Positions 1-10,062 are shown, counted from the stretch's first letter. The stretch is DNA of 64,000 nt from Neoalteromonas facilis (GCF_002807665.1 NZ_PEAY01000001.1:930001-994000); one strand, 5' to 3'. The notes: generated by a model not told the origin, from the sequence alone. Translations and numbers: made by a program.

Positions 1-46
1 CCAATTGATTAAAAGTCAACTGCTCTACCAACTGAGCTAACGACCC
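1..46 (-). tRNA. tRNA-Lys (TTT), 5' part; 3' end outside window
   Basis: On the minus strand positions 46 to 1 read as the first 46 nt of a lysine tRNA: acceptor start GGGTCGT, D-arm GCTCAGTTGGTAGAGC, and an anticodon arm with the loop CTTTTAA, giving anticodon TTT. The variable region, T-arm and 3' acceptor strand lie beyond the window edge. It follows the tol-pal-cpoB genes on the same strand, the same order as in E. coli, where a lysine/valine tRNA cluster follows ybgF. More tRNA genes may follow outside the window. Confidence 0.95.
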
Positions 47-97
47 ATTCAAGTGCTTTCCGAGTGATTGCTCAACCGTACTCGGCAACGGCGGCAT

Positions 98-125
98 ATA
101 ATACTTATTTCCTTGCGAGGTGCAA
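98..125 (-). promoter_or_regulatory. Sigma-70 promoter of the tRNA-Lys gene
   Basis: On the minus strand a -35 box TTGCAC (120-125) and a -10 box TATTAT (98-103) are 16 nt apart. The stretch after the -10 box is GC-rich (GCCGCCG), as in stringently controlled stable-RNA promoters. The predicted transcription start near 91 is about 45 nt before the tRNA, so the tRNA probably has its own promoter and does not rely on read-through from cpoB. Confidence 0.65.
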
Positions 126-212
126 GACAAAATTAAGTAAAATTACAACTAATCTGCCTTGCAACCTATCCAAGGTTAATCAATAAACAATTACTGTCGA
201 TTAAATCAACAA

Positions 213-983
213 TCACCCACCTAATTGAGATAACCGGCTATCGGCCAACTTTCTCGCTGAGGAGTCTGGGTACTCACTGATCACTTGATTAAATTTCTGA
301 CGCGCTAATGCAGCATTACCTAAACGTTCTGCAATGATACCCATTTTAAGCAGTGAATCGGCACGTTTTGTACTGTCAGTGAATCTGTCAACAACCACGG
401 CAAATTGTTGCTGAGCGTCAGCCCATTGTTGCTGATTAAACAGTAGTTGCCCAAGCCAATAGTGCGCATTTGCGGCATACTGACTATCCGGGTATTGTGC
501 AATAAATTGCTGAAATGCGGGTACCGCACGTTCGTAATCCCGATCTTTAAGGATCAGGTTCACTGCAGCCTCATAGGCTTCAGATTCACTCGCTGAGCTA
601 ACCGGTTGCTGAGAGACGCTTGACCCCGCATCCACATTACCTGATGGCGTTTGTGTCGTTACAGGTATAGACGCAGTGCTTTTTAACGCTTCAACACGTT
701 TGTCGATTTCGAGATACAACTCACGCTGCCGCTCTAAAATCTTCTCTAGTTGATGATTGTGTAGCTCAACAGCACCGCGCAACTCATCCACTTCTTGCTG
801 CATAGTGTCCAGCTGAGACTGTAAACGATGTTGGCTTTCTGTGCGGCTATCAAGTATACGTTCAATAGCACTAAGGCGAGATTCAATTTCTGTAGAATTT
901 ACATCAATAACAGGTGCCTGTGCAGCGACTGCTGCACTGGCGACCGAAATGATACCTGCGAACAGGAGTCGTGAATTAGCCAT
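213..983 (-). CDS. cpoB: CpoB (YbgF), periplasmic Tol-Pal associated TPR protein
   Basis: The 256-residue protein starts with a signal peptide (hydrophobic to about residue 22, ending A-V-A-A-Q-A). A coiled-coil segment follows (about 30-105, the trimerisation helix in the family), then a Ser/Thr/Gln-rich linker, and TPR repeats from about 130 to the end. CpoB is known to link the Tol-Pal machine to PBP1B during division. The gene is last in the tol-pal operon. Its ATG overlaps the pal stop codon by one base (TAATG), which suggests coupled translation. No intrinsic terminator is visible before the tRNA gene. Confidence 0.95.
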   Translation of the reverse strand: MANSRLLFAGIISVASAAVAAQAPVIDVNSTEIESRLSAIERILDSRTESQHRLQSQLDTMQQEVDELRGAVELHNHQLEKILERQRELYLEIDKRVEALKSTASIPVTTQTPSGNVDAGSSVSQQPVSSASESEAYEAAVNLILKDRDYERAVPAFQQFIAQYPDSQYAANAHYWLGQLLFNQQQWADAQQQFAVVVDRFTDSTKRADSLLKMGIIAERLGNAALARQKFNQVISEYPDSSARKLADSRLSQLGG

Positions 984-1549
984 TATTGATAAACAACAAC
1001 ACCACGACGGTTCTGAGCAAATGCGTACTCAGTCGCACCCATCACAGCTGGCTTTTCTTCACCGTAAGAAACAACAGAGATTTGTGAGCTGCTAACACCT
1101 GCATTTAGCAAATATGTTTCCACAGACTTCGCACGACGCTCACCTAACGCAATGTTATACTCAGGCGTACCACGGTTGTCCGTGTGACCTTCGATCACGA
1201 TAGACTGACCACGATTCGCAATAAGGAATTCAGCGTGTTTCTTAAGCACAGGCATGAACTCTGATTTGATTGTCGCACGGTCAAAATCAAAATATACGAT
1301 GCTATCGTTACGCAATGACTCTAACTCTTGCTGAGCCATTTCTTCTGCTTTACGCGCACGCTCAGCAGATTCTAGACGAACACGTTCTTCTTCAGCTGCA
1401 CGCGCCTGAGCTTCTGCCGCTGCTTGCTCTTGAGCAACACGGTTACGCTCTGCTGCTAGCTCTTCTTCGCTCGGGCCTGATTGACATCCCAATAGCGTGA
1501 CCACAGGCAATGCGAGGACTAGTGTTCTCATAAACTTGTTCATTTGCAT
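983..1549 (-). CDS. pal: Pal, peptidoglycan-associated outer-membrane lipoprotein
   Basis: The 188-residue precursor has a lipoprotein signal with lipobox L-L-G-C and the lipidated Cys at residue 22. A very charged Glu/Ala/Arg-rich linker (about 25-80) precedes an OmpA-like peptidoglycan-binding domain with the hallmarks FDFDRATI, EGHTDNRGTPEYN and ALGERRA. Pal anchors the outer membrane to peptidoglycan and binds TolB. The first of two ATGs (1547-1549 and 1541-1543) is preferred because AAGGA lies 7 nt upstream of it. It sits between tolB and cpoB as in most proteobacteria. Confidence 0.97.
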   Translation of the reverse strand: MQMNKFMRTLVLALPVVTLLGCQSGPSEEELAAERNRVAQEQAAAEAQARAAEEERVRLESAERARKAEEMAQQELESLRNDSIVYFDFDRATIKSEFMPVLKKHAEFLIANRGQSIVIEGHTDNRGTPEYNIALGERRAKSVETYLLNAGVSSSQISVVSYGEEKPAVMGATEYAFAQNRRGVVVYQ

Positions 1550-1576
1550 TTTCTTTTCCTTATTGTGTTAAAACGT

Positions 1577-2941
1577 TTAAAACAAAAATGGTGACCAGCT
1601 TGGCGATTTAACCTGACCATTTGCAGCAGGTAAGCGCGCTTTAAATCGTCCATCAAGAGAAACCAGCGAAAGCACTTGTTTACCCTCGTGTAACGTACTG
1701 TATATGATCATACTTCCATTCGGCGCGATACTCGCAGACTCGTCTAAAAATGTTCGAGTCAACACTTGAATCGCACCATCATTAATCCGTTGGCGAGCGA
1801 TATGGTAGTCACCGTTAGTACGATTAACTAACACGATATCCTCTCCATTAGGCGTAAAGGAGGCGCCCAAATTCATTTCGCCCTCATAGGTCAAACGATG
1901 GACTTTCCCCGATGACAAATTTACGCGATAAATCTGAGGTTTACCACCCCGCTCTGAACTAAATATTAAGCTTTTTCCATCTGGCGCCCAAGAAGGCTCC
2001 GTATCGACGCTCCGGTGACGCGTAATTCTACGTAAATTACGTGATGCAATATCCATTACATAGATTTCAGGATTACCGTCCTTCGATAGCACCATAGCAA
2101 GTTGCTTGCCATCCGGAGAAAATACCGGTGCCCCATTAATACCAGGGAAATCGGTCAAGCGCGTGCGGCTTGTGGTGTAAATGTCTTGAATAAAAATCTG
2201 TGGGCGGCCATTTTCAAAGCTTACATAAGCAAGACTGTCGCCATCTGGCGACCATGAAGGTGACATTAATGGCTCCGGTGATGATAATAACCGTGTTTCA
2301 TTCGCCCCATCATAATCAGAAATAACCAATTGATACGGTAACTCTACGGTCTCTCGGTCGCGCACCACAACATACGCCAAGCGTGTTAGGAAAGCACCAC
2401 GTTCACCGGTCAACTTTTCATAGACTGCATCACTGATTTGGTGTGCATGGCGACGAAACCCGTTGCCGTCAATGATTGACGTGCCACGCGCAATAATGTG
2501 ATCGTTGCTATATTGCAACTTCCCATCCACCAGCATTTGCGCATTACCGCCGGTGATCTGGCCGCGTAATACATCGATTAATTCGTAGCTGATGCGATAA
2601 CGGTCAACTGATTCCACCTCAATACGACCGACCAGGATCGTATCCACCCCAGTAGACGCCCAAGATGAATAGTTAACCTCTCCATCGGTAGCCGGAAACT
2701 GCGGCATTGTGCTCATGGAGATCGGATTGAACTTCCCGCTTCTACGCAAGTTATTGGTGATCACCTGATCAATATTTTCAGGCAAAAGACCTTCACCTTG
2801 CCACTTAAACGGCACAACGGCGATAGGACGGGCTGCATCCACACCTTCCGTAATGATCAATTCCAATTTTGCAAAGACTGCACTTACCCATCCAAGCCAA
2901 AGCCAAAGGCAAATCCCAATTCCAATCGTTTTTTTCTTCAC
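1577..2941 (-). CDS. tolB: TolB, periplasmic beta-propeller of the Tol-Pal system
   Basis: The 454-residue protein has a signal peptide (hydrophobic to about residue 24), an alpha/beta N-terminal domain and a six-bladed propeller of repeated SPSWSPDG-like blades from about residue 200 to the end. TolB binds Pal and, in the known system, receives input from TolA. The start is GTG (2939-2941) and overlaps the tolA stop codon in the sequence GTGA, a 4-nt coupling overlap. Length and order match the family. Confidence 0.97.
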   Translation of the reverse strand: MKKKTIGIGICLWLWLGWVSAVFAKLELIITEGVDAARPIAVVPFKWQGEGLLPENIDQVITNNLRRSGKFNPISMSTMPQFPATDGEVNYSSWASTGVDTILVGRIEVESVDRYRISYELIDVLRGQITGGNAQMLVDGKLQYSNDHIIARGTSIIDGNGFRRHAHQISDAVYEKLTGERGAFLTRLAYVVVRDRETVELPYQLVISDYDGANETRLLSSPEPLMSPSWSPDGDSLAYVSFENGRPQIFIQDIYTTSRTRLTDFPGINGAPVFSPDGKQLAMVLSKDGNPEIYVMDIASRNLRRITRHRSVDTEPSWAPDGKSLIFSSERGGKPQIYRVNLSSGKVHRLTYEGEMNLGASFTPNGEDIVLVNRTNGDYHIARQRINDGAIQVLTRTFLDESASIAPNGSMIIYSTLHEGKQVLSLVSLDGRFKARLPAANGQVKSPSWSPFLF

Positions 2942-3717
2942 AATGATACCCGTAAGTTAAAATCTTTGAGTTGCTGATACACTTCAATGTCATCAGACAT
3001 TGGCAACTTATCTGGTCGCAGTGCGGCACTTCTTGAAGCACGGCAGAGTGCAGGGTCACCCTCTAGGATCGTAACTTGTGTTACCAACCCACTGCTGGCC
3101 ATTCGTATATTTAATAAACACGATTTACCGCGAAAACTATCGTCACTGAATACATACTGATTAATCGTTTGCGTGATCAGTGCTTTGTACTTGTCCACTT
3201 CAGACAATACTTGCTGAGAGCGTCGTTTTGCTTGCGCCGCCTGTTCTTGTGCCAATTGTTCTTGCATCAAACGCTCTAATGCTTGCTGTTCTTTACGCTC
3301 AGCTTCTTTTTTGGCCTTTTCTTCTGCTTCGCGTTTTTTACGCGCTTCTTCCTGACGTTTTCGTTCCGCCGCCTCTTGTGCTTTGCGTTCTAGCTCGCGC
3401 TGCTCAGCGCGTTCCTTTGCTTGGCGTTCTTTGCGTGCTTTATCTGCAGCCGCTTTACGCTTAGCTTGCTCTTGCGCTTTTCGCTGACGTTCAGCTTCCC
3501 GTTGACGTTCTTGCTCGGCTGCAATAGCTGCCTGTTGTTTATCATAGATTGCTTGCGCATCAATAAACGTAGCCTGAATGACAGGCGTTGGTTGCGACAT
3601 AGGCACAATCGGCTCGTGACCAAAAGCGACACTCAGCAACAGTACCATCGCAATAGCGAAGTGCAGGCCGAATGATTTTAAAAATGACTGTCGCTCTTCG
3701 TTTAATTTCATGCTCAC
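2938..3717 (-). CDS. tolA: TolA, energy-transducing inner-membrane protein
   Basis: TolA spans the periplasm and passes proton-motive-force energy from TolQR to the outer membrane. The 259-residue protein has one N-terminal membrane helix (about 14-34), a long Lys/Arg/Glu/Ala/Gln-rich helix (about 60-170) and a C-terminal globular domain with two conserved cysteines (in SCLLNIR and ALCRASR). It is shorter than E. coli TolA (about 420 residues) because the helical domain is short. The start is uncertain: GTG at 3715-3717 (used here) or ATG two codons later at 3709-3711. Confidence 0.93.
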   Translation of the reverse strand: MSMKLNEERQSFLKSFGLHFAIAMVLLLSVAFGHEPIVPMSQPTPVIQATFIDAQAIYDKQQAAIAAEQERQREAERQRKAQEQAKRKAAADKARKERQAKERAEQRELERKAQEAAERKRQEEARKKREAEEKAKKEAERKEQQALERLMQEQLAQEQAAQAKRRSQQVLSEVDKYKALITQTINQYVFSDDSFRGKSCLLNIRMASSGLVTQVTILEGDPALCRASRSAALRPDKLPMSDDIEVYQQLKDFNLRVSL

Positions 3718-3729
3718 ACGTCGCTGAAC

Positions 3730-4152
3730 CTAGCCTTCAACGGGGTCCGTCATTAACCCTACCGAAGGCACGCCTGCTCTTTGCAGTAATACCATTAGCT
3801 GAATTACATCATTGTAAGGAACCAAACCGTCCGCTTTCACCACCACGGGTGTTTGCGGTTGCTTCTGCAGCTGCGCCGCAACAATGGTCGCTAAATCAGC
3901 CGCTGTCATGGCTTTTTCTTCGTCATCGCCAATATTTAGGTAGTACAAACCTTCTGCATCGATGGACGCAATAATAGGCGGGTTATCTTCTTGCTCAATT
4001 GCGTCAGCGTTTGCGTCGGGTAAGTCAACTTTAACCCCTTGCGATACCAAAGGCGCCGTCACCATAAAAATGATAAGCAATACCAGCATCACGTCGATGT
4101 AGGGAACAACGTTTATTTCACTAACCTGACGCCGGCGTTTACGTACGTACAT
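3730..4152 (-). CDS. tolR: TolR, inner-membrane motor subunit (ExbD family)
   Basis: The 140-residue protein has one membrane helix (about 17-37) with the family's essential proton-channel Asp at residue 20 in the motif NVVPYIDVMLVLLIIFMV, followed by the periplasmic ExbD/TolR domain. It acts with TolQ as a proton-driven motor that energises TolA. The ATG has a good ribosome site (AGGGG, about 7 nt upstream). It lies between tolQ and tolA with gaps of 13 and 12 nt. Confidence 0.97.
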   Translation of the reverse strand: MYVRKRRRQVSEINVVPYIDVMLVLLIIFMVTAPLVSQGVKVDLPDANADAIEQEDNPPIIASIDAEGLYYLNIGDDEEKAMTAADLATIVAAQLQKQPQTPVVVKADGLVPYNDVIQLMVLLQRAGVPSVGLMTDPVEG

Positions 4153-4165
4153 ACTATTGCCCCTG

Positions 4166-4852
4166 TCAGTTTGATTGACTAGATGCTAGCGCTTGACGGT
4201 GCAAGATAGCGGAAAACTCTTCCATAAAAATGCCGTAATTGTTTTCCAGCTTTTCAACTTGACTGCTAAAACGGTTGTACGCAATTACTGCAGGGATGGC
4301 TGCAAAGAGACCGATAGCGGTAGCAATAAGTGCCTCTGCAATACCCGGGGCCACCATCGTTAATGTTGCCTGTTGAACCTGACCTAACGCGATAAACGCA
4401 TTCATGATCCCCCATACTGTTCCAAACAAACCAATGTAAGGGCTGATTGAGCCTGCTGTGGCAAGGAAAGGTAAACGGCTTTCAAGGCTATCAATTTCAC
4501 GCGACATAGCAACACGCATTGCACGGTACGTTCCATCAACAATCGATTGTGTAGCCACATTCGCGCTTTTGCGTAAGCGCACGAATTCTTTAAAACCTGC
4601 ACAAAAAATACTGCCCATTCCACCGATGGATTGGCGTGCAGATAATTCTTGATAAAGTTTATTCAGATCAGCGCCAGACCAGAACTTATCTTCGAAGGTA
4701 ATCATTTCAGTATTGGCTCGTTTCAATGCTGCGTTGCGCTGAAAAATAAACGCCCAAGAAACAATGGAGATCGTCATGAGTAGCAACATGACAAGTTGCA
4801 CAACAAGGCTGGCTTGTAAAAACAAACCGATAAACGTGAGATCAGTCGACAC
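4166..4852 (-). CDS. tolQ: TolQ, inner-membrane motor subunit (MotA/ExbB family)
   Basis: The 228-residue protein shows the three membrane helices of the family: one near the N-terminus (about 10-35) and two close together in the second half (about 130-160 and 165-195, containing [16 protein letters not shown]). It forms the stator-like ring around TolR. It starts with GTG (4850-4852) and overlaps the end of ybgC by 11 nt, consistent with coupled translation in one operon. Confidence 0.97.
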   Translation of the reverse strand: MSTDLTFIGLFLQASLVVQLVMLLLMTISIVSWAFIFQRNAALKRANTEMITFEDKFWSGADLNKLYQELSARQSIGGMGSIFCAGFKEFVRLRKSANVATQSIVDGTYRAMRVAMSREIDSLESRLPFLATAGSISPYIGLFGTVWGIMNAFIALGQVQQATLTMVAPGIAEALIATAIGLFAAIPAVIAYNRFSSQVEKLENNYGIFMEEFSAILHRQALASSQSN

Positions 4853-5261
4853 GCGTTATTTCCCCTAAAATAGCGCTTGGGATCCGTTGCGGTTTCATCA
4901 CCGACAGGTCCACACAAGCGACTTTGATGTTTGCTTCAGCCAGTAACTGTTGTTCTGGCCCTTTTATTATTTGCTTGAAAACCAAGCTAGCGCCCTTGCA
5001 GTTTACTAGTTCAGTACAAATACTCAATAGTTGGTTAAACCGCGCTGGCGCATGATTATGCATTTCAACGTGTTTGACGACAAAACCAATAGATTGTTCC
5101 AACAATTCGTCTTGTTCAAAGCCCAACTCACGCAGCCACTCAGTACGCGCCCGCTCAAAAAACTTCAAGTAGTTGGCATAATAAACAATGCCGCCGGCAT
5201 CGGTATCTTCGTAATACACTCGAAGAGACCATTCATGTTGTTTGCGAGAATTATTATTCAT
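4842..5261 (-). CDS. ybgC: YbgC, acyl-CoA thioesterase (hotdog fold)
   Basis: The 139-residue protein is a 4-hydroxybenzoyl-CoA-thioesterase-type hotdog enzyme. It carries the family signature around [17 protein letters not shown], including the catalytic Asp, and ends with a typical MKPQRIP segment. In E. coli YbgC is a cytoplasmic acyl-CoA thioesterase and is always first in the tol-pal operon, as here. No clear Shine-Dalgarno sequence is seen before the ATG. Confidence 0.95.
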   Translation of the reverse strand: MNNNSRKQHEWSLRVYYEDTDAGGIVYYANYLKFFERARTEWLRELGFEQDELLEQSIGFVVKHVEMHNHAPARFNQLLSICTELVNCKGASLVFKQIIKGPEQQLLAEANIKVACVDLSVMKPQRIPSAILGEITRVD

Positions 5262-5333
5262 AATTAGTTTTTTGCATAGATAAGAATTTAAATAAAAAGA
5301 CCTGAAAACGCCAACCTCTTGTAATACAACTGT

Positions 5334-5362
5334 TACATAACGTTTTAATTAGACGTTAACAA
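5334..5362 (-). promoter_or_regulatory. Possible promoter of the ybgC-tol-pal operon
   Basis: On the minus strand TTGTTA (5357-5362) and TATGTA (5334-5339) are 17 nt apart in a very AT-rich stretch, with a predicted start about 65 nt before ybgC. Both boxes deviate from consensus and other AT-rich pairs are possible, so this is only a candidate. The 301-nt gap 5262-5562 otherwise holds the plus-strand RNA unit listed separately and no convincing long reading frame. Confidence 0.35.
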
Positions 5363-5418
5363 TTAAACAAATATTTAACACATTAGTTTTTCTAATCTCA
5401 AATCACAGTATTTCTCAA

Positions 5419-5446
5419 TTGTGAGATTCCAAACGCTGTATATAAT
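5419..5446 (+). promoter_or_regulatory. Sigma-70 promoter of an intergenic plus-strand RNA
   Basis: TTGTGA (5419-5424) and a perfect TATAAT (5441-5446) are separated by 16 nt. The predicted start is near 5453. No plus-strand protein gene follows: the next 4 kb are coded on the minus strand, so the promoter appears to serve the short non-coding transcript. Confidence 0.6.
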
Positions 5447-5452
5447 GCGCAC

Positions 5453-5564
5453 ATCTGTCAAAGAGACACCAAGTTTTGTTTGTTGACATGAGTTCCCTGG
5501 ATTTTATTTCCTTCCTTAAACACTTGTTGTTTATTTGCCCGCTCACTGAGCGGGCTTTTTTTTT
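5453..5564 (+). ncRNA. Candidate small RNA between ybgC and ruvB
   Basis: A consensus-like promoter directly upstream and a strong intrinsic terminator (5537-5564) define a transcript of about 110 nt. Its body is U-rich and largely unstructured before the terminator, and the terminator ends in nine T residues, a pattern typical of Hfq-binding small RNAs. It does not match by eye any small RNA known to me (Spot 42, GcvB, RyhB, Qrr, Csr decoys). An ATG at 5488 opens a frame of about 25 codons that runs through the terminator, so a peptide is unlikely. The call rests on signals only, not on homology. Confidence 0.5.
5537..5564 (+). terminator. Strong Rho-independent terminator (plus strand)
   Basis: GCCCGCTC and GAGCGGGC form an 8-bp GC-rich stem (5537-5544 with 5548-5555) with a 3-nt loop, directly followed by nine T residues (5556-5564). 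Read on the minus strand the hairpin has an A-tract before it and no T-tract after it, so it is oriented for plus-strand transcription. It touches the last two bases of the ruvB stop codon and would stop the small RNA from running antisense into ruvB. Confidence 0.85.
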
Positions 5565-6570
5565 AGCTATCGTCTCTGTTTAAGCCGAAGTGCTGATAAG
5601 CACGTTGTGATGCTACACGTCCGCGAGGCGTGCGCTGAAGGAATCCTTGTTGTATCAAAAAGGGCTCTAATACATCTTCAATAGTATCTTTTTCTTCACC
5701 GATCGCGGCGGCAAGATTATCTAAGCCCACCGGGCCACCGCCAAATTTGTCAATGATTGCAAGTAACAGCTTACGATCCATGTAATCAAAACCTTGCTGG
5801 TCTACGTCAAGCATATCCAGTGCCGCAGCAGCGACAGGCGATGAAATTTCTCCCGTGGACTTCACTTCAGCATAGTCACGAACACGACGCAGTAGGCGAT
5901 TGGCAATACGCGGCGTACCGCGAGAGCGTGATGCGATTTCTCTTGCCCCGGCTTCAACCAACGGCATATTTAAATAGTCTGCGCTACGCTGAATAATGGA
6001 GGTTAAATCGGCAACATTGTAATATTCCAAGCGCTGAACAATACCAAAGCGGTCACGTAGTGGAGACGTTAAACTACCTGCTCGCGTGGTCGCACCTACA
6101 AGTGTAAATGGCGGTAGGTCTAATTTAATCGAGCGCGCTGCTGGGCCCTCGCCGATCATAATATCCAACTGATAGTCTTCCATCGCGGGATACAACACTT
6201 CTTCCACCACCGGACTCAAACGATGAATTTCATCGATAAATAAAACGTCATTTTCTTCAAGGTTAGTCAGTAATGCCGCCAAGTCGCCTGCCTTTTCTAA
6301 CACCGGACCTGAAGTTGTCTTGATGCTGACGCCCATTTCATTGGCCACGATGTTCGCCAGTGTGGTTTTACCTAACCCCGGCGGACCAAAAATCAATAAA
6401 TGATCCAATGCATCTTTACGCTGCCTAGCGGCTTGGATGAATATTTCCATTTGCTCGCATACATGAGGCTGCCCGGCATAATCCGCCAACATTTTAGGCC
6501 GGATGGCGCGGTCGATAACTTCATCTTCAGCACTACCTGTAGCGTTGATAATGCGATCTGCTTCAATCAT
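5563..6570 (-). CDS. ruvB: RuvB, Holliday junction branch-migration ATPase
   Basis: The 335-residue AAA+ protein carries Walker [10 protein letters not shown], Walker [10 protein letters not shown], the sensor region [19 protein letters not shown] and a C-terminal winged-helix domain. RuvB is the hexameric motor that, with RuvA, drives branch migration of Holliday junctions in recombination repair. The order ruvC-ruvA-ruvB on one strand is the usual one. The gap to ruvA is 9 nt. No LexA box was noticed before the operon. Confidence 0.98.
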   Translation of the reverse strand: MIEADRIINATGSAEDEVIDRAIRPKMLADYAGQPHVCEQMEIFIQAARQRKDALDHLLIFGPPGLGKTTLANIVANEMGVSIKTTSGPVLEKAGDLAALLTNLEENDVLFIDEIHRLSPVVEEVLYPAMEDYQLDIMIGEGPAARSIKLDLPPFTLVGATTRAGSLTSPLRDRFGIVQRLEYYNVADLTSIIQRSADYLNMPLVEAGAREIASRSRGTPRIANRLLRRVRDYAEVKSTGEISSPVAAAALDMLDVDQQGFDYMDRKLLLAIIDKFGGGPVGLDNLAAAIGEEKDTIEDVLEPFLIQQGFLQRTPRGRVASQRAYQHFGLNRDDS

Positions 6571-6579
6571 TTACGTTTC

Positions 6580-7203
6580 CTACACCATGCTTCTTAGTGA
6601 TTCGCGAATGAGCGATTCGCTGGTCATGTCTTCACTATACACTGCATTGATTGCTTTACTGGCCTGTTGAGGTTTGTAACCTAATGCTAATAAGGCACTC
6701 ATTGCTTCTTCTTTGACATCTGACACCGGTACTAATGTGTCAGCACTGTCACGGCTAACATCCACCATGGTGGGCATTTGCATCGAATCGCCCAACGATA
6801 GCTTCGCCAACTTGTCTCTCAGTTCTACAACAAGACGTTCAGCGGTTTTCTTGCCGACCCCCGGCAGCTTAACCAGTGTCGATACATCTTCAAATTTCAC
6901 ACATTGCATAAATTGCGCTGCGCTCATTCCTGATAAGATCGTTAGCGCCAATTTTGGCCCTACACCATTTGCTTTAATCAATTCTCTGAACACAGTGCGT
7001 TCGTTTACATCCATAAAACCATACAGCAACTGTGCATCTTCGCGCACAACAAAATGGGTATAGATGGTGGCAGTCGCACCTACATCGGGTAATTCATAAA
7101 AGCATGTCATGGGCAGCTGAACTTCATATCCAACACCATTCACATCCAATAAAATATCGGGGGGTTGCTTAACTAATAAAGTGCCCTGTAATCGGCCAAT
7201 CAT
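6580..7203 (-). CDS. ruvA: RuvA, Holliday junction-binding protein
   Basis: The 207-residue protein has the N-terminal OB domain ([10 protein letters not shown] start), the central helix-hairpin-helix pair ([14 protein letters not shown] and [16 protein letters not shown]) and a C-terminal domain (about 155-203) that contacts RuvB. RuvA tetramers hold the four-way junction for RuvB. It follows ruvC by 13 nt and precedes ruvB by 9 nt. Confidence 0.98.
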   Translation of the reverse strand: MIGRLQGTLLVKQPPDILLDVNGVGYEVQLPMTCFYELPDVGATATIYTHFVVREDAQLLYGFMDVNERTVFRELIKANGVGPKLALTILSGMSAAQFMQCVKFEDVSTLVKLPGVGKKTAERLVVELRDKLAKLSLGDSMQMPTMVDVSRDSADTLVPVSDVKEEAMSALLALGYKPQQASKAINAVYSEDMTSESLIRESLRSMV

Positions 7204-7216
7204 GTTTCCTACCTAA

Positions 7217-7735
7217 CTATTGTCTTAACCTACCACGTACAGTCTTAGACGCCTGACCCGACATTCTCACCAAACTCTGCGTAGTATGGGCGTGGCACAT
7301 TGCCACAGCGAGCGCATCCGCAGCATCACTTTGAGGGGTCGCATTCAAGCCCAAAATATGTGTCACCATATGTTGTACCTGTGCCTTTTCAGCGCTTCCG
7401 CGTCCGACAACGGCTTGTTTGATTTGGCGTGCTGAGTATTCTGCAACGGGCAGACTTTTTTGCGTAGCTCCCACTATCGCAGCGCCGCGCGCCTGCCCCA
7501 ACTTTAACGCTGAGTCAGGATTTTTGGCCATAAATACTTGCTCAATGGCAAACTGCGTCGGTGAAAACTCTTCAATAATTGCCGTCACGCCACTAAAAAT
7601 CTGATTCAGCCGGTTATCCAATTCACCGCTCACTCGGATACAGCCACTGCCTAAGTAGTGCAACTGATTGCTTTGGTATCGCAAAACACCGTAACCGGTC
7701 ACACGGGAGCCCGGATCAATACCCAAAATAATCAC
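7217..7735 (-). CDS. ruvC: RuvC, Holliday junction resolvase
   Basis: The 172-residue RNase-H-fold nuclease shows the catalytic acids in the motifs [12 protein letters not shown] (Asp7), [11 protein letters not shown] and [13 protein letters not shown]. It cuts Holliday junctions symmetrically. The start is GTG (7733-7735) and overlaps the stop codon of the upstream nudB gene by 4 nt (GTGA), so translation is probably coupled. Confidence 0.97.
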   Translation of the reverse strand: MIILGIDPGSRVTGYGVLRYQSNQLHYLGSGCIRVSGELDNRLNQIFSGVTAIIEEFSPTQFAIEQVFMAKNPDSALKLGQARGAAIVGATQKSLPVAEYSARQIKQAVVGRGSAEKAQVQHMVTHILGLNATPQSDAADALAVAMCHAHTTQSLVRMSGQASKTVRGRLRQ

Positions 7736-8175
7736 GCAAACTCCGGGACAAATTTATCTATTGCGAGCCGGTTTGTTTCAGACCAAGCACGAGCAATCGC
7801 CGAGTGCTTATCCAGCCACTCATAGCGAGAATGTTCAGTAAGAATAATGGGCGTGCTGATATCAATACACAACGAAAATACATATTCGGTATTGGTCGTG
7901 ACACCAGGCGGGTAACGATGTAACCAGCGATTTCTGATCTTGAACTGATTAACGGTGTGGCAATCTTGGATCTGCATCGATGCAGGAGACAGCTCAACGC
8001 CTATTTCTTCTTTGACTTCTCTGTAAGCAGTTTGCAATGGTGTTTCACCAAGTTCGATGGTACCCGTAATGGATTGCCAAAAATTCGCGTCATCGTTGCG
8101 CTGCAGTAAAAGTACACGAGACTGGTGGTCGTATACAACCACCAGTGAAGATTCAGGACGTTTTAATTGCGTCAA
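7732..8175 (-). CDS. nudB: NudB, dihydroneopterin triphosphate pyrophosphatase (Nudix)
   Basis: The protein matches NudB of folate synthesis: the Nudix box [20 protein letters not shown], the segment [14 protein letters not shown] and the sequence [11 protein letters not shown] typical of this family. It hydrolyses dihydroneopterin triphosphate. The frame stays open into aspS with an ATG at 8260-8262, but that would overlap aspS by 80 nt. A TTG at 8173-8175 gives 147 residues, close to E. coli NudB (150), and starts just before the conserved KRP segment. I therefore prefer TTG, although its ribosome site is weak. The gene lies between aspS and ruvC as in other gammaproteobacteria. Confidence 0.88.
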   Translation of the reverse strand: MTQLKRPESSLVVVYDHQSRVLLLQRNDDANFWQSITGTIELGETPLQTAYREVKEEIGVELSPASMQIQDCHTVNQFKIRNRWLHRYPPGVTTNTEYVFSLCIDISTPIILTEHSRYEWLDKHSAIARAWSETNRLAIDKFVPEFA

Positions 8176-8182
8176 GACTGAC

Positions 8183-9952
8183 TCAGTCTTCTTGTTTCGC
8201 TTGCGCCACTGTTGCGATACCAAGCTCCTGCAACTGTGCAGGGTTCGCTTCTCCAGGCGCATCGGTCAAAGGACAAGCCGCTGTTGTGGTTTTGGGGAAA
8301 GCCATGACGTCGCGAATTGATGACGCGCCCGTCATCAACATAACCATGCGGTCCAAACCAAACGCTAAACCTGCATGAGGGGGCGTACCGTACTTAAGTG
8401 CTTCCAGCAAGAAACCAAACTTGGTTTGTGCTTCCTGCTCATCAATACCCAACAGTTCAAATACGGCCGATTGCATATTGGCGTCAAATATACGCACCGA
8501 ACCACCGCCTAACTCAACGCCGTTTAACACCATATCGTAAGCGTTAGACAACGCATTCGCAGGGTCTGCTTTAAGCTCTTCCGGTGTCATATCTCGCGGT
8601 GCAGTGAACGGGTGATGCAGTGCATGAAATTGCCCATCAACCTGTTCAAACATTGGGAAATCGACTACCCATAATGGTTTCCAGTCCCCTTCAAGCAATG
8701 ACAAATCTTCGCCTAATTTCAAACGCAATGCGCCCATCGCTTCCGTCACAACGTTGGCATTGTCAGCACCAAACAATAAGATATCGCCGTTACTTGCATG
8801 CGTGCGTTCAATCAATGCGGCTGCAACATCAGCACCCAAGAACTTAAGCACAGGAGATTGTATTCCGCTTTCACCAGCTGCGATGTCGTTGATTTTCATC
8901 CATGCCAAGCCCTTAGCACCATAGATGCCTACGAATTTAGCGTAGTCATCTAACTGCTTACGTGACAATTCTGCGCCACCGGGTACTTTAATAACGGCTA
9001 CTCGACCTGTTTCGCTGTTTGCTGGGCCGCTAAACACTTTAAACTCTACATCTTTAACGATATCAGCTACATCAACCAACTCAAGCGGGTTGCGCAAATC
9101 AGGCTTATCACTACCATAGCGCTGCATTGCTTCGGCATAGCTCATGCGCGGAAAGTCGCCTAAATCGACATTAAGCAAGGAAGTGAACAAAGAGCGGATC
9201 ATGTCTTCTGTGATCGACATTACACCTTCAGCATCAAGAAATGTGGTTTCGATATCGATCTGAGTGAATTCTGGTTGGCGATCAGCGCGTAAGTCTTCGT
9301 CACGGAAGCATTTAACGATTTGATAATAGCGGTCCATCCCTGACATCATCAGCAATTGCTTAAACAACTGTGGTGATTGTGGTAACGCAAAAAATTCACC
9401 TTTGTGCGTACGACTTGGTACCAAGTAGTCACGCGCGCCCTCTGGGGTTGCCTTGGTTAAGATTGGCGTTTCGATATCAAGGAAACCGTTGTCTTCAAGA
9501 TAACGTCGCACAAATGCCGTCACTTTAGAGCGGAACATCAGACGCTCAGTCATCAAAGGACGACGCAAATCAAGATAACGGTAACGTAATCGTTGCTCTT
9601 CACTGTTTTCTTGGTTGCTGTCGAGTGGCAGTGGCGCTGACGCATTGAAAATACGGATAGATTTGCCCAGAATTTCAATTTCACCGGTGGTCATTCCGCT
9701 ATTAATTTGACCTTCAGGTCTAGCGCGAACACGCCCTGTGATCTCGACACAAAATTCATTGCGCACTTTGTTCGCTGTTTCAAAAACATCAGCCACATCA
9801 GGGTCAAACACCACTTGCACGATACCTTCACGGTCACGTAAATCGAGGAAAATAACACCACCTAAATCCCTACGTTTATTAACCCAACCACACAACGTGA
9901 CCGTTTGATCTAAATAGTTTGCAGTGATATTTCCGCAATAATCAGTGCGCAT
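8183..9952 (-). CDS. aspS: AspS, aspartyl-tRNA synthetase
   Basis: The 589-residue class II synthetase has an N-terminal OB anticodon-binding domain (to about residue 105), motif 2 ([18 protein letters not shown]), the GAD insert domain typical of bacterial AspRS (about 285-420) and motif 3 ([13 protein letters not shown]). It charges tRNA-Asp. The ATG at 9950-9952 is preferred to a TTG two codons upstream because GAGG lies 7 nt before the ATG and the protein then starts MRTDYCG like its relatives. Confidence 0.97.
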   Translation of the reverse strand: MRTDYCGNITANYLDQTVTLCGWVNKRRDLGGVIFLDLRDREGIVQVVFDPDVADVFETANKVRNEFCVEITGRVRARPEGQINSGMTTGEIEILGKSIRIFNASAPLPLDSNQENSEEQRLRYRYLDLRRPLMTERLMFRSKVTAFVRRYLEDNGFLDIETPILTKATPEGARDYLVPSRTHKGEFFALPQSPQLFKQLLMMSGMDRYYQIVKCFRDEDLRADRQPEFTQIDIETTFLDAEGVMSITEDMIRSLFTSLLNVDLGDFPRMSYAEAMQRYGSDKPDLRNPLELVDVADIVKDVEFKVFSGPANSETGRVAVIKVPGGAELSRKQLDDYAKFVGIYGAKGLAWMKINDIAAGESGIQSPVLKFLGADVAAALIERTHASNGDILLFGADNANVVTEAMGALRLKLGEDLSLLEGDWKPLWVVDFPMFEQVDGQFHALHHPFTAPRDMTPEELKADPANALSNAYDMVLNGVELGGGSVRIFDANMQSAVFELLGIDEQEAQTKFGFLLEALKYGTPPHAGLAFGLDRMVMLMTGASSIRDVMAFPKTTTAACPLTDAPGEANPAQLQELGIATVAQAKQED

Positions 9953-10037
9953 TGACAATCCTCAAAAAGCAAGTCGGCAGTCAGTGTGGAAACACATCAC
10001 ATTCCGCCAGAAAAATTCATTAAAAATAAAGCGCGGC

Positions 10038-10043
10038 ATTATA
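10038..10043 (-). promoter_or_regulatory. -10 box of the aspS-ruv operon promoter
   Basis: On the minus strand a perfect TATAAT is followed by a GC-rich discriminator (GCCGCGC). The -35 region lies inside the 3' end of the neighbouring cyclase gene and is only weakly matched, so only the -10 box is listed. The predicted leader to aspS is about 80 nt. Confidence 0.5.
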
Positions 10044-10062
10044 AACGAATGCCCTATCGGGA

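Noticed and set aside
3180-3464. Plus-strand hydrophobic ORF antisense to tolA
   Set aside because: It is a mirror of the Lys/Glu/Arg/Ala-rich TolA helix; such codons give Leu/Phe/Cys on the other strand.
5488-5583. Short Phe/Leu-rich ORF inside the candidate small RNA, resembling an attenuator leader peptide
   Set aside because: It runs through the terminator stem and no plus-strand biosynthetic gene follows, so attenuation makes no sense here.
8176-8262. Longer NudB start (ATG at 8260-8262)
   Set aside because: It would overlap aspS by 80 nt and add 29 residues with no counterpart in NudB proteins.
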